This document shows, piece by piece, positions 12,130 to 21,795 of a stretch of 64,000 nt of DNA. A program made the position numbers and the translations under genes. Position 1 is the first letter of the stretch. Each line of letters opens with the position of its first letter. The notes beneath the pieces were generated by a model. It was not told the DNA's origin and ran no database searches. It saw only the letters and a program-made list of their open reading frames with translations. The DNA lies in NCBI GenBank assembly GCA_946902985.2, contig OX336389.2:1010321441-1010385440 (forward strand), given 5' to 3'. Source of the stretch: Meconema thalassinum. Lineage: Eukaryota > Arthropoda > Insecta > Orthoptera > Tettigoniidae.

Positions 12130-12416
12130 TAGTGCAGGTCTTTCTATTCGACGCCGGTGGGCGACCTGCTCGTCGGGATGAGAGATGGAATTGATTAAGG
12201 TGAATGAAATTGGAGAAGGATGTGGAAGGAAGCGGCCGTGGCCTGTCAGAAGGTACCGTCCCAGCATTTGCCTGGTGTTGAAAGTGGGAAACCACGGAAA
12301 ACCATTTCAAGGACGGCCGACGGTGGGGCTCGAACCCACGCGTCTACCGAGTCAGCAGAGAGCTTGGCCCCATGACCTAACACTGCGCTTTAGCCAGCGT
12401 AGCCACTACTGTCGGT
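12130..12416 (-). mobile_element. tRNA-derived SINE, family S2, minus orientation
   Basis: Reverse complement of the S2 body (GTCCCAGCATTTGCCTGGT at about 12260) and B-box (TGGGGCTCGAACCCA near 12324). The head reaches about 12416. The extended tail down to about 12130 is less certain. Confidence 0.7.
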
Positions 12417-13147
12417 TGCATTATGATTAAAGATGGAAGATCTCTGCAGCCGTTACATTAAAAAATCAGACATGGCGCCGATTTGAATCACTTCATTTAT
12501 AGAGGAAGTAAGCCTCTGGGAGAGGTCTGAACTGTTCACCCGAAGTCCGAACTAGAAGTGGTCGAAGGATTTGAGCACACGGCAAGCGAGAAGACGAAGG
12601 AGAGGTGGGGAGAAACAAAGGAACAAAAACCAGGGTAGGAAACATATAAGCAAAATAAACCCTTTATATAGAATAATTTTCTTCATCGAGTAGGGTCTTC
12701 AAGGAGATGATAGGTGACTACGAAGACGACACCTGCTGGAATGGTGTGTACGTCCTCTTGAACTCGATGAATCCGAAGAACTTCGGCAGGTTGCCGCGTG
12801 GAGCGCCGTATCTTACAAGGAATACATAACTGAAACAAACTTATAGAAATTTTAGAGCATGTTCAAAGAAGAGGAATCCAAAGGGGGTCTCTGTTGGTGT
12901 TTGCGAGAGAAAATTAAAAGAACCTAATGAAAATGAAAAGCAAAGAGTAGCAAGAGCTAACTCTAACTAACCGTGTATTCCAAAGAATACACCACTGTTT
13001 GTACCTCTTCATGACAAAATTCAAAATATACATCTTGAGATCACAGATGAAGAGGATAACTTGATCGACATTAATGGTGCTACGACGACTGCAGTTTTGG
13101 AGGCGCAATAGTTTGCATCCCACTGAATTCAATTTTCCTCACTATAA
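12417..13147. other. Spacer or left end of Polinton A, no gene recognised
   Basis: The last few hundred bases are probably the left flank or terminal repeat of Polinton A. I could not find a matching inverted copy near 47.5-48 kb, so its terminus is undefined. The short frames here look like chance. Confidence 0.4.
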
Positions 13148-13150
13148 ATG
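13143..13150 (+). promoter_or_regulatory. TATAAATG start motif of the zinc-ribbon/integrase gene
   Basis: ACTATAAATG; the ATG at 13148-13150 is the start codon of the first Polinton A gene. Confidence 0.55.
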
Positions 13151-14212
13151 ACGCATATCTGGTGCATGAAGTATAAGAAGGCAACGAACACAGCTGATGC
13201 TCACCGAGTAACAACAAAAATTGGGCGACAAAGAATTGCTGGGAAATGCTCAGTTTGTAAAAGAAAAGCCAATTTGTAAAAAAAAAAATGGTGAGGGTGT
13301 TCGAGAAAACATTATCGATGAATTACTCAAGCCAGCCAGAAAAAACTATCCGAGGAGTCCAATTATCGTCTACCATATCGATTATATCGATTAGATATCA
13401 TGGTAAAAGATGAACTTGTTAAGTCAGAATCTGATATATTTATTTTTTAAATCTGAATACAACAAAGGCTACAACCGCGCTCTAGTAGGTCAAGATGTAT
13501 TCTCAAAATTTTATATGGGCACTCTACTAAAGCGTAAGTCTGAAAAAGAAGTAGCCGATGCGTTTGAAGAAATTTTGAAAACAACCGGACGTGTACCAAA
13601 AATCTTCAGACCGATAGGGGAAAAGAATTTTATAACAAGACATTCCAAATATTAATGAAAAAATACAACATTAATCACTACTCTACCTACACAGAAATGA
13701 AAGCGGTAGTTGCAGAAAGATTTATTAGAACTCTAAGAGAAAAATTAGAAAGGCAATTATTGATCCAAGGTAACTTCAACTGGATTGACCCTTCTCCACA
13801 AATAATTGAAGATTACAACCACACTGCACACAGTACTATTAAAATGAACCCCATTGATGTCAACAAAAAGAACGAGCAGTTTATAATTGAAACAATATAC
13901 AAACCAAAATTTACCCAGCCGATCGTCAAACCTCCTAAATTTAAAGTCGGTGGTGTTGTGCATGTCAATCAAATTAAAAAAAAAAAAAAAAGGCCATACC
14001 ATCAAGTGGTCTGTAAGTTGTACACGATTGCTAAAGTATTCCCTGGAAATCCTACCAACTACCATCTTAAAGGTACTGATGGTGAAGTAATTGAAGGCGC
14101 GTTCTACGAGCAAGAGTTTCAGAAAGCAAAACATCCCAACGACTATCTAATTGAAAAGGTTTTGCGAAAGATAGGAGATCAAAATTTACGTCAAGTGGTT
14201 TGGGTTCGGTAG
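13148..14212 (+). pseudogene. Polinton integrase with N-terminal zinc ribbon (DUF5679-like)
   Basis: The first 43 codons resemble the small zinc-ribbon domain that precedes Polinton integrases: a conserved TNT...VTTK.GR core and a C-terminal CSVC pair, but the first pair reads CMKY, so one cysteine is lost. After a stop at 13277 comes the lead KPARKNYPR typical of these integrases, then the catalytic core. One catalytic Asp lies in QDVFSKF. The second lies in a TDRGKEF motif that is out of frame with it, because of a shift near 13605. The Glu lies in the following ERFIRTLREKL helix region. A chromo-like C-terminus (GAFYEQEFQKAKHPNDYLIEK) ends at 14212. The enzyme would insert the element with 6-bp duplications. 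Stops and frameshifts make it inactive. Confidence 0.85.
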
Positions 14213-14271
14213 TTCGCACAATAGCTGGGTACCAAAATACAGTGTTGTACTGTGATTAGGTTTTTAAACAT

Positions 14272-14279
14272 AATAAACG
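14272..14279 (+). promoter_or_regulatory. Degenerate start motif (ATG changed to ACG)
   Basis: TAATAAACG sits exactly in frame with the next gene. One T-to-C change removes the start codon while the AT-rich part of the motif is kept. Confidence 0.45.
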
Positions 14280-14813
14280 AAAAAAAAACACTACGTTACA
14301 GTTTGTAATTTTGATGAGAGCGATATCAAAATTGTAGTCAACGGTTACATGCGTTCCGTACATCTGATTGATTCTGTAACTAAAGAACGTTTTGACCTTT
14401 GGAGACCATCCGATTGGTGCGAATTTTTGAAAATTATTCAAGACGTTAATGAAGATGTTCGACGATGATTTATGGATACTTATGACCCAAAAGTATCGAC
14501 ATTTATTGTTGCCTCAAATGACTACGACTCCAATGAAAACTATGACACAACCGTTGAGGTAAAAGGGGTGGGCCACAGAATATGGATAAAGATCTTGGAA
14601 AAATCAAACAATAGTGAGCGAGTGATAAATTATTTTGAATTTACTAGGACTACATGGCAGATGTTGATCTGTAATCTAAGTAGAATTAATGCAACCCTAT
14701 TCGATTACGCTCTAAGAATTACCAAGATTGATGAACCTGGATATAGGGATGAATGCATATCACCTTGTGACTCACAAGTAGAGTCAAGCGAAGATGTAGC
14801 AGAAACACTATAG
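14277..14813 (+). pseudogene. Unknown Polinton A gene 2
   Basis: Read from the ACG at 14277, the frame runs about 64 codons (through RSVHLIDSVTKERFDLW) to a TGA near 14467. It then continues in the same frame from the ATG at 14472 for 113 codons. The product would be about 179 residues, mixed helix/strand and acidic near the end, without transmembrane segments or motifs I know. One nonsense change and loss of the start codon explain its present state. It sits between integrase and the metalloproteinase, all on the plus strand. Confidence 0.5.
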
Positions 14814-14826
14814 ATTTTTTGCTTAA

Positions 14827-14833
14827 TTAAATG
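14827..14833 (+). promoter_or_regulatory. TTAAATG start motif of the metalloproteinase gene
   Basis: TTAATTAAATG precedes the MMP reading frame. The ATG is now one base out of frame with the propeptide, consistent with a small indel just after it. Confidence 0.4.
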
Positions 14834-16284
14834 AACAGACTCTAACCGCAATAAGTTATTTACATAAATTTGGATATTTATTTGTAGATGATCAACAAAT
14901 TACTGAAGTAAATATATCCAGATATCAAAACGCCCTAAAATTATTTCAAGAGTACTACAACCTCAATGTCACTGGAACGTCAGACCTTCAAACCTTAGAG
15001 TTGTTGAATAGCCCTAGATGTGGTGTACTAGATGATGAAATCTAGTACAACAAGTACAAATGGAACAATAAAATTATAAAGTGGCACTATGCTTTAGCTA
15101 ATCAACAAGTGCTAGGAATACCTGAAGCAGCTTTTGAAACTTGGCAGCAACATGCCGACCTTACTTTTGAAAATAATATCCAAAATCCAGATATCATTAT
15201 TTCCAACAAACGAGGAAGTTCACATCGAAATCATAAAGTTGGTGGACAATGTACTCGTAATTTTGATGGTCGAGGTGGTACATTGTCTCATGCAAATTTT
15301 CCAAATAGTGTCAATTCACCGATTGAAATTCATATCGATCAAGATGAAAGTTGGTACTTGAATATTGATTCCAATACACCACAAGGTCAAACTAATCTCT
15401 ATGCCATTTTGTTGCATGAAATTGGACATGCATTAGGAATAAATCATTCAAACAATCCAGATGCCGTCATGTAAGACTACTACAGAAGACAAATAGAACT
15501 ACATGAAGATGATATTCACGCTATTCAGAGTTTGTATGGAAAAGCTGCTACGGAGCGTAATGAACCTGAAAATAATACGCCATCGCCCGAGTTACCAAAA
15601 ACAGAACTTAAACTGTGCGACTTGAATGTAAACACATTTTTAATCGTCAACCAACTGATGTACATATTTCATGAAAAATGGTTCTGGATTTTCGATCTCG
15701 ATAATTCGACAACGATAAAAAAATACGCGTCCTCAACTTGTTACGGATTGGTTGACATTCTTGCCTCAAGATTTCAAAAACATTGCGGCCGTTTACCAAA
15801 GACCATCTGGTGAGATTTTCATGATCATCAACAACCAGATTTACATGGTGGATTATCCAAGTTTAATGTTGTCAAGTGGTTATCCAAACTCTATGTCTAT
15901 GTGGAATATTCGGTCAGATACAAACATCCATACAGCGCTAAATACTTACTCGGGACATACATTTATTTTCTACAATGACGCATTTTTTTTACAGAAATTG
16001 ACGAGTGTAATTTTAGGCCCAAACGTCATGGAATAATTTCTAGAAGTTTTCCAGGATTGCCTTCAGCTATGGATTCTGCATTTCGGTACATCAACGGGGT
16101 GCTATATTTCTTTAAAGACAAAACTGTGTACGAGTACAACGAGTTTACAAGTTCATTAGTGAAAGCAGGAAAATTTGATCTCGCGTTGTTTGGTATATAT
16201 TGTCCGAAACAATCTTCCCCCTTTGTAGAAATTTTAAATAATTTGAGAAATGTTGTTGCTCAATTAGAAAATAGTGTCGTCTAA
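14831..16284 (+). pseudogene. Matrix metalloproteinase with hemopexin repeats
   Basis: A propeptide-like helical region (YLHKFGYL..., then the cysteine switch PRCGVLDD near 15020) leads to the catalytic zinc motif HEIGHALGINH near 15415-15450. That motif is the full HExxHxxGxxH signature of matrixins. Downstream, hemopexin-type repeats appear in two frames (AAVYQRPSGEIF... near 15785 and SAMDSAFRYINGVLYFFK near 16063). Breaks are an in-frame stop just after the cysteine switch, a stop after the catalytic Met-turn region, and frameshifts near 15760 and 16035. MMPs cleave extracellular matrix and are best known as host enzymes; a few large insect DNA viruses carry captured copies. Its position between Polinton genes with a matching start motif suggests capture by the element rather than a host gene. 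Confidence 0.85.
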
Positions 16285-16294
16285 TTTTTAGCTT

Positions 16295-16302
16295 TATAAA
16301 TG
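16295..16302 (+). promoter_or_regulatory. TATAAATG start motif
   Basis: CTTTATAAATGG, 11 nt after the MMP stop; its ATG at 16300 opens an intact small ORF. Confidence 0.6.
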
Positions 16303-16566
16303 GCATTGTTCCATGTTTTGGATGAACTAGAAAATTTCTGTATCGAGTACAAGTTGGATGAACTTCCAAAATTGTTCTATGCTAAAGAGAGTAAACTAGT
16401 ACTTACAACGTACACTATACGCATCTCTAACTATCTGAGTTCAAAGAGTCTAATGCCGAATACAGAGATTATAATGGGTTGGCAAGTGCCGGTAGACAAA
16501 ACGAGCGCGTTATCAAAATATATTTCGCTACTGAACATGAATACACAATCATTGATTTGTATTTAA
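16300..16566 (+). CDS. Unknown Polinton A small ORF, 88 aa, intact
   Basis: An uninterrupted frame from the motif-embedded ATG. The product is soluble-looking, with a helical N-terminus (MALFHVLDELENFCIEYKLD) and no Cys cluster or membrane segment. I do not recognise it. It is followed after 24 nt by the next ORF in the same orientation. Confidence 0.5.
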   Translation: MALFHVLDELENFCIEYKLDELPKLFYAKESKLVLTTYTIRISNYLSSKSLMPNTEIIMGWQVPVDKTSALSKYISLLNMNTQSLICI

Positions 16567-16584
16567 CTTAATAATTTTATCCTA

Positions 16585-16592
16585 TATAAATG
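16585..16592 (+). promoter_or_regulatory. TATAAATG start motif
   Basis: CTATATAAATGG, ATG at 16590; essentially identical to the motif of the Bro-N gene on the opposite strand at 17943-17950. Confidence 0.6.
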
Positions 16593-16769
16593 GACGTAAA
16601 AGAAAAAATATTTCATCTTGATGTTATTTAACTCTATTCCATGATAAAAAATAATGTTAAAGAGTTTATAAATCAATTAACTGACAAATCTGTAGAATTT
16701 ATTTATGATCTTAATGGAGATGAAGTAAATTACATTTTTATTTACTACATGAAACAAAAGCAAAATTAA
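16590..16769 (+). pseudogene. Unknown Polinton A small ORF, 59 codons with one stop
   Basis: The frame from the motif ATG reads 13 codons, one TAA, then 45 more codons in the same frame to TAA at 16767-16769. It encodes a charged helical peptide (VKEFINQLTDKSVEF). A single nonsense change is the only defect. Function unknown. Confidence 0.4.
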
Positions 16770-16907
16770 AATTTGTATTTTATTCAACTTCCTAGAGCTT
16801 GTTTTGTAAAATCAAACATCGGTCTTTTCTTACTTATGTTGTATCCACAGTTAAAAAGGTGGTGTTCAAACTCTTTTCTAATGCTCTCCTCTTTTTGTGG
16901 GTAAGTT

Positions 16908-17945
16908 TCAAAACAGTTTGAATAATTTCGATAATTTCTTTAAGATAATTTTGTCTACAACTTCATTGTTAATTTTAGTAACGAGTTCTAGAGAAATTTC
17001 TAGGTACTCAATTTTCGGTGCTGGAGATAAAAGATGATCAAATATCTTTTCTGCTACTTCATCACTATTTAACTGTAGTTCGCTAAAAATCGAATTGGAT
17101 GACAAGTTAACAAAATAATCCAAATAATATTTTATGTCTTCAAAAGCCATGTTGTACAATTCTTTGTCGTCTTCTACTCTATGTGATTTGAAACTAGATT
17201 TAAAATGGCCTTCAATAGCAGGATAACTAATTCACTCTCGAATATAGACATATTTAAATTTTATATCTGGGTGTTCTCCAGTATTTTACGTCGCTAATCT
17301 TTGCTTAATTAATGTTTTCCTTGTACCTCCAACTTTGAAGAAATTGCCTTTTTGAAGTACGTCTGTAGTTACGATGTAGATAACATCTTGTAGTTCAATT
17401 TTCGATCTTTCTTACAACGTTTTCTTAGCTTTATTATTTTGTCTTCTTTTTCTTATAATTTTTCTTCGTACTCTCGAGTGAGTTGTTCTTTTTCTTGTTG
17501 AGCTTGTACAGCTAGTTGTTCTTTTTCTTGTTTAGCTTGGATAGCTAGCTGCTCTTTCTCTAATGCGAGTTGTTCTTTTTCTTTCTGAAATTTATATTCT
17601 CCGTGTTTCCTAATTGATGGAAGAACTTCATCACAAACCCAGTCTTGAAACAGCAAAGCTAATTTAATTTTTGATTTCATAATTAATGCATATGAACCTG
17701 GTTCATTGATAAAATTTGTATCTGAATGCAAGTGTAACTGCTAGTTACACTTCAGTTCTTTATAATTTTTTTATGTATTTTTCTCTAACATTATCAGCTA
17801 AAGCTTTTCTAGAGTTAGAATATTCTAAAACATCGCAAATATCTTTAGCTTTAAACCATGGATTGTTTTCTTCATCAATTATCACAAGCACTTGTTTGCC
17901 ATTGTAAACAAGTTGGTTGTTTTGTATATACATAACTGTCTCCAT
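16908..17945 (-). pseudogene. Bro-N protein with coiled coil and T5orf172-like C-terminus
   Basis: From the ATG at 17945 the frame gives a Bro-N start (VLVIIDEENNPWFKAKDICD), the DNA-binding domain of baculovirus repeated ORFs. A second frame (17731-17453) completes Bro-N with the WVCDEVLPSIRKHGEY motif and then a QLALEKEQLAIQAKQEKEQL coiled coil built of repeated EKEQL units. Further on (about 17400-17200) come IYIVTTDVLQKGNFFKVGG and a TGEHPDIKFKYVY stretch, resembling T5orf172/GIY-YIG-like domains. An 83-codon tail ends at 16908. Several stops and shifts interrupt it. Such proteins occur in iridoviruses, poxviruses and baculoviruses, probably acting in DNA binding or regulation. Confidence 0.78.
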
Positions 17946-17950
17946 TTATA
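17943..17950 (-). promoter_or_regulatory. TATAAATG start motif of the Bro-N gene
   Basis: Minus-strand CCTATATAAATGG. About 35 nt including the upstream TCTTAATAATTTTT is repeated almost exactly before the MSV199 gene at 18266. Confidence 0.6.
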
Positions 17951-17963
17951 TAGGAAAAAATTA

Positions 17964-18268
17964 TTAAGAGAAAAATAATCCAGGTTCTTTAATAAATATT
18001 GCAGATTTTTCATTAAATGGGATATTATTTTGTTTCAGAAATATAATATAATATAATTTCCTTTATTTTGTTTTAAACTTACAACATCAGTTGTAATTAA
18101 CACATGCTTTTGTTCAAACAAAGGGAACAAAATATCTCTAAACCAAGTACCTAAATTAAGCTGATAATTATTTTGACTGATAAACTCAAAAATATTCATC
18201 AACTGTGCTGGTGCAATTTCAGAGCCGAAAGCAACTTCACTAGTTGATGTACTTGCAATAGACTCCCT
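17964..18268 (-). pseudogene. MSV199-like domain gene
   Basis: The minus frame starts at 18268 (ATG now AGG) and contains EIAPAQLMNIFEFISQNN and a TWFRDILFPLFEQKHVL stretch, then VLITTDVVSL. This layout matches MSV199 domains of insect poxviruses and iridoviruses. The tail (FIKEPGLFFS) resembles the end of a Bro-N domain and stops 18 nt before the next gene's ATG. The shared leader and tail suggest that this gene and the Bro-N gene are tandem duplicates that diverged. Confidence 0.55.
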
Positions 18269-18273
18269 TTATA
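18266..18273 (-). promoter_or_regulatory. Degenerate start motif (ATG changed to AGG)
   Basis: Minus-strand CCTATATAAAGGGAG. It is identical to the neighbouring TATATAAATGGAG motif apart from loss of the T of ATG. Confidence 0.5.
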
Positions 18274-18314
18274 TAGGAAAAATTATTAAGAGAAAAATAA
18301 ATGTGTATATAAAC

Positions 18315-18954
18315 TTATTTCATCACCAACTTAACAATATCGTTAACAACATCATAAATGTTAAAATTTTCAGCATCTGGATTAAACCTGATTTTGATTT
18401 TCAATATATTTTTGCCTTTCGATTTCATATCCGGTATCTCTATCTCTGTGATTAAATTCATCGCATTCAACTGCTATCTTAAAGTCAATAAAGTACAAGT
18501 CTATTCTATAGTTATCGATTCTCTACTGTGTTTTGTAATGGAGGTGTTTGCAGCAAATAACAATTATGCTGATGTAGTCTTGCTCTTTTGTTCTTGTAAT
18601 CAGGTTCAATTTCAAGTCAAAATCATCAATTAGTTTCTGTACTTAAGATTTTGGTGTAGATCATCTAGATTTTTGTACTAAAGTTGTTAACACCCTCTTG
18701 CTGACACATATAGTGTGTGGTTGCATATTTGAGGGTTTCTTAAAGTGGAGAGAATGTTTTGACAGCTCTTTGTGAGTTATCGTATCCTCTGCATCTACAT
18801 TTTTACTCATTGCCTTTTTGGTATCTTTATATTCCAAAATCTCGGCGATATCTTTAGCTTTAAACCATGGATTGTTTTCTTCATCAATAATCAAAGTTAC
18901 TTGTTTGCCATTGTAGACAAACTTATTATTTTCAATATCCATAATTTGATCCAT
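18315..18954 (-). pseudogene. Second Bro-N protein with nuclease-like C-terminus
   Basis: The ATG at 18954 opens 97 codons of Bro-N (VTLIIDEENNPWFKAKDIAE), nearly the same as the other Bro-N gene. The frame stops at 18661. The remaining minus-strand frames to 18315 contain a [18 protein letters not shown] stretch and the ending [19 protein letters not shown]. These resemble the endonuclease-like C-terminal domain found with MSV199/Bro proteins of large insect DNA viruses, with its acidic CDEF core and RFNPD motif. Frameshifts separate the halves. Confidence 0.68.
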
Positions 18955-18960
18955 TTAAAC
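18952..18960 (-). promoter_or_regulatory. TTTAAATG start motif of the second Bro-N gene
   Basis: Minus-strand GTTTAAATGG, a variant with TTTAAATG in place of TATAAATG. Confidence 0.5.
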
Positions 18961-19102
18961 TTTTTTTAGAAGTAACTTATGTATGTATATAGTAAAAAAA
19001 CTTCTGTAACCTGACATATATAGTTAGTGGGGTATTGTATTTTAGTTTCTTGTATTCTACTTTATTATTATTTAGTTTTTTTCCAAATCTGTTTTATATC
19101 TC

Positions 19103-19351
19103 GTGTTGGATGACCATCCAACACGACATTTGATACTCCATAATGTAGAAAATGAAGGACCAACCCCCACTGAATATTATATTCGTAAATTTCCAGGCGG
19201 TATACTTATACCGGCTGAAATATTCTATAATTTTCCATGGTCCGGCTTGCCGACACCTGCAACTCAGTGACGAATAGTGATTAGTCACTAGATTTGATAT
19301 TTTACAATTCAGTGTTACATGGCCATGTAACACGAGATTTGATATTCCATA
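19103..19351. other. Three hairpins, each followed by an AGATTTGATATTCCATA-like motif
   Basis: Hairpin 1 (19103-19124) pairs GTGTTGGAT with ATCCAACAC. Hairpin 2 (19266-19289) pairs AGTGAC with GTCACT. Hairpin 3 (19312-19333) pairs GTGTTACAT with ATGTAACAC. After each comes a version of (G)AGATTTGATATTCCATA. Stems 1 and 3 differ at paired positions but remain fully complementary. The block lies in the divergent gap between the second Bro-N gene and the zinc-finger gene. Role unknown: structured RNA, protein-binding repeats, or a small inserted repeat are all possible. Confidence 0.6.
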
Positions 19352-19414
19352 GTTAAAAAACGGTCTCCAAATGTGGATGGCGGCTATCAATTAGCTTTTA
19401 CTGATTTTTTGTCT

Positions 19415-19513
19415 TATAAATGAAAAAACTTTCTAAGGTTATCTGCCCCTTAAGCAACCAAGTAAAAGTAATAGTGCTCTCAGCATTTTTACTCATCATT
19501 TCCCTTATAAATA
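19415..19513 (+). promoter_or_regulatory. Duplicated TATAAATG start motif, second copy ATA
   Basis: CTTATAAATGAAAAAAC at 19413 and CTTATAAATAGAAAAGC at 19504 each precede a GGTTATCTGCCCCTT block. The leader and first codons were duplicated about 91 nt apart. The copy linked to the long ORF has lost its ATG (now ATA). Confidence 0.5.
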
Positions 19514-19966
19514 GAAAAGCCCTCTATGGTTATCTGCCCCTTCTGCAACCAAGAAAAAGAAATTCAAAAAGAAATCAATGTAACTAAGCAGAATTTACCT
19601 TCGAAAAGCGGGTGCTTCGAGTGTATAAAAATAAAGCAAAAAGAATTTAGAGAACAGCATTCAGAACATATAAAACAACTAGAACTCGACTGGGAGAAAA
19701 AACATTTACTTGTCCACAGTGTTAAAAAGAAGTTAGAAATAGCAGCTGATATATTCACAAATGCGGTTATCGGCCTCCAAGAAAAAAAAAGGTGTTTAAA
19801 TTGCAGCAACAATTATATTTGGAAAGAGTGCTCTAAGGCCTACTACCAAAACTATAAAGCAAAATTATCAGAGAAAGTTGAATGTGTTTGCGCAAAGATT
19901 GTTTCCAGATGTAGTATGAAAAGCCATCTGAAACTACCTTATCACGAAAAAATTACACATAATTAA
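19511..19966 (+). pseudogene. Zinc-finger protein of Polinton A
   Basis: Read from the ATA at 19511, the frame is open to 19966, about 150 codons. Cysteine pairs CPFC and CFEC near the N-terminus, CLNC in the middle and a CVC...H...H pattern near the C-terminus (CVCAKIVSRCSMKSHLKLPYH) indicate two or three zinc-binding sites joined by a charged helical linker. The final finger type occurs in many large DNA viruses. Apart from the lost ATG the frame is intact; an internal ATG at 19526 could still serve. Confidence 0.5.
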
Positions 19967-20000
19967 TTTTACAGCAAATCCTCTTCTAAATTTTATTTCT

Positions 20001-20008
20001 AATAAATG
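20001..20008 (+). promoter_or_regulatory. AATAAATG start motif of polB
   Basis: CTAATAAATGG; the ATG at 20006 opens the SAP-containing N-terminus of the polymerase gene and was chosen as the start for that reason. Confidence 0.55.
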
Positions 20009-21795
20009 GAAAACTTGAGCACTCTAAAAGTAGATGATTTGAGAGCTCAAGCTAAACAATTAGGGCTTCGAGTTTACTCCAAACTTAATTAATTTCAACT
20101 TATTGAACTCATCAATAATCATGAGCCCTCGTCAAATAGAGTTGATAGAATACCTACTATAAAAGAACTGAAAGCTTTTTGCAAGTCTAGGGGTATCAAC
20201 GGCTATTCTAAACTTACGAAATCAGAACTTATTGAGTGCGTGGAAAATGTTTACAAGGAGAATAGGGTAGCGATTAAGGAGATGCCATTTTCTAATCTAT
20301 ATAACCATAAAATGTATACTCCAGAACCAACGCCCTTAAAATATATATTCCCTTATTCTACTTGAGTGTTTGGAAAACAAAGGCAGTGAAGAACTCGTAG
20401 AGATTACGAAAAAGAAATAGCTTTAAGGGAAAAAGCAAATGAGAGTTAGCCGTTTCATAATGTAAACACTAATGAAATAATTTATACTCCAGAACCAACA
20501 CCCTTGAAAGATGTGTTTCCTTATTCTACTGGAGTATATGGAAAACAAAGGCATAGATGAACTCGCAGAAATTATGAAATTGAAAAAGCGTTTCAGAGTA
20601 GGTTACAGACATTCAACTTTGAAAATTATTTAAATATTCTCGATCCTAATCACTTTATGACTTCGGTAAAGCCTTCTGTAGTTCAAACAGTAAAAGATAG
20701 TCTTCGAATGCATCGTGGTGTACGAGTGAACATGCTGCTATTCTGGGAGTATAAAAGACAATCTACCGAACAGCGTCGAGAATTTCAGTTCCAGTCCTAC
20801 AACTATACCGTCACCAATAATGTAGATCTTGGAAAATTCTATCCAGTTGGAAAAAGAAAAATAACCGGACAAATAGAAAATTTTGCAGCTCACCCTCACG
20901 ATGGTTCTGACTGGGTTTTAGATAGAGTTATTGGCTTGCAGTTGGCTGTAAATAGATACAATCCACTTCACGCAGTATCCTATATAGAGTTGCCAGATGC
21001 AATTAAAAATAAAAAAGCCGTAATTAATGTTGTCATTGAAGACCATAAATGTTTTGCGAGGTCTTTGGCATCAGCACTACAGCCCGTCGATCGTAACAAA
21101 TGCAAAAATCCAAACAGACCAAGCTACTATAGAGATAAAATGGAAGAAATTGATAGAAAAATTCAAAAACTTGGTATCGACTATCCAATTACAATTGACA
21201 ACATCACCAAAATTGAACGAGAACTTGAAGTATCCATTAATGTCTACGCTTACGATAGTAGCGATAAAAAGCGTAAAATATATCCCTTAATGATTACAAA
21301 GAAGAAACAGAAGACTCACGTTAATCTGCTCTACGTGAAAAATAAAGTTAACTCACATTATTGTTGGATTAAAAATGTATCTCGATTAGTTTCCGATCAG
21401 AAAAATAATCATCAACACAAAATATTTACATGCAAGTTGTGCTTGCAGCATTTCTATTCTCAGGAAAGGCTCAGTGCTCATGAAAAAGACTGCTCCACCA
21501 ACAAGCCAGTTGGAGTTACAATCCCAAAGAAAGGTACACAAATACAATTCGAAAATTTTCAGCGCACCATGAGAGTTCCGTTTGTCATCTATTCAGATTT
21601 TGAAACCTTGCTGGAGAAGATACTAGGTTGTAGACCAGACCCAAAATTTATTCACAAATATGAATTGATGAAAAAGTATGGCGTACTCACGGAACAAGAC
21701 ATAGATTCTAGTTTGTACAAAGAAATACTTCGAGAAAGATATCATCTAACAGATAAAGAACTCAACAACGTTGAACTAAAATTAAAATGCATGTC
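20006..21795 (+). pseudogene. Polinton A polB, segment 1 (SAP motifs, N-terminal and Exo I region)
   Basis: The N-terminus carries two SAP-type DNA-binding motifs (LRAQAKQLGLRVYSKL and LKAFCKSRGINGYSKL), then two related stretches with YTPEPTPLK near 20315 and 20483. Stops at about 20089 and 20363 and shifts break this part. From 20657 a 380-codon open stretch holds the VIEDHKCFARSLASAL region, a C2H2-like finger (CKLCLQHFYSQERLSAHEKDC; shown to 21 residues only by its Cys ends) and the first exonuclease motif YSDFETL near 21590. The reading is cut at 21795 by the palindromic element. Protein-primed type B polymerases replicate Polinton genomes from their ends. Confidence 0.88.
21790..21795. 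repeat. Target-site duplication CATGTC, left copy
   Basis: CATGTC precedes the palindromic element and recurs at 36831-36836. Both copies are polB sequence. A 6-bp duplication is the length produced by Polinton integrases. Confidence 0.88.

Noticed and set aside
19094..19390. 98-codon minus-strand ORF
   Set aside because: It coincides with the hairpin block and has no recognisable domain; the structure explains the region better.
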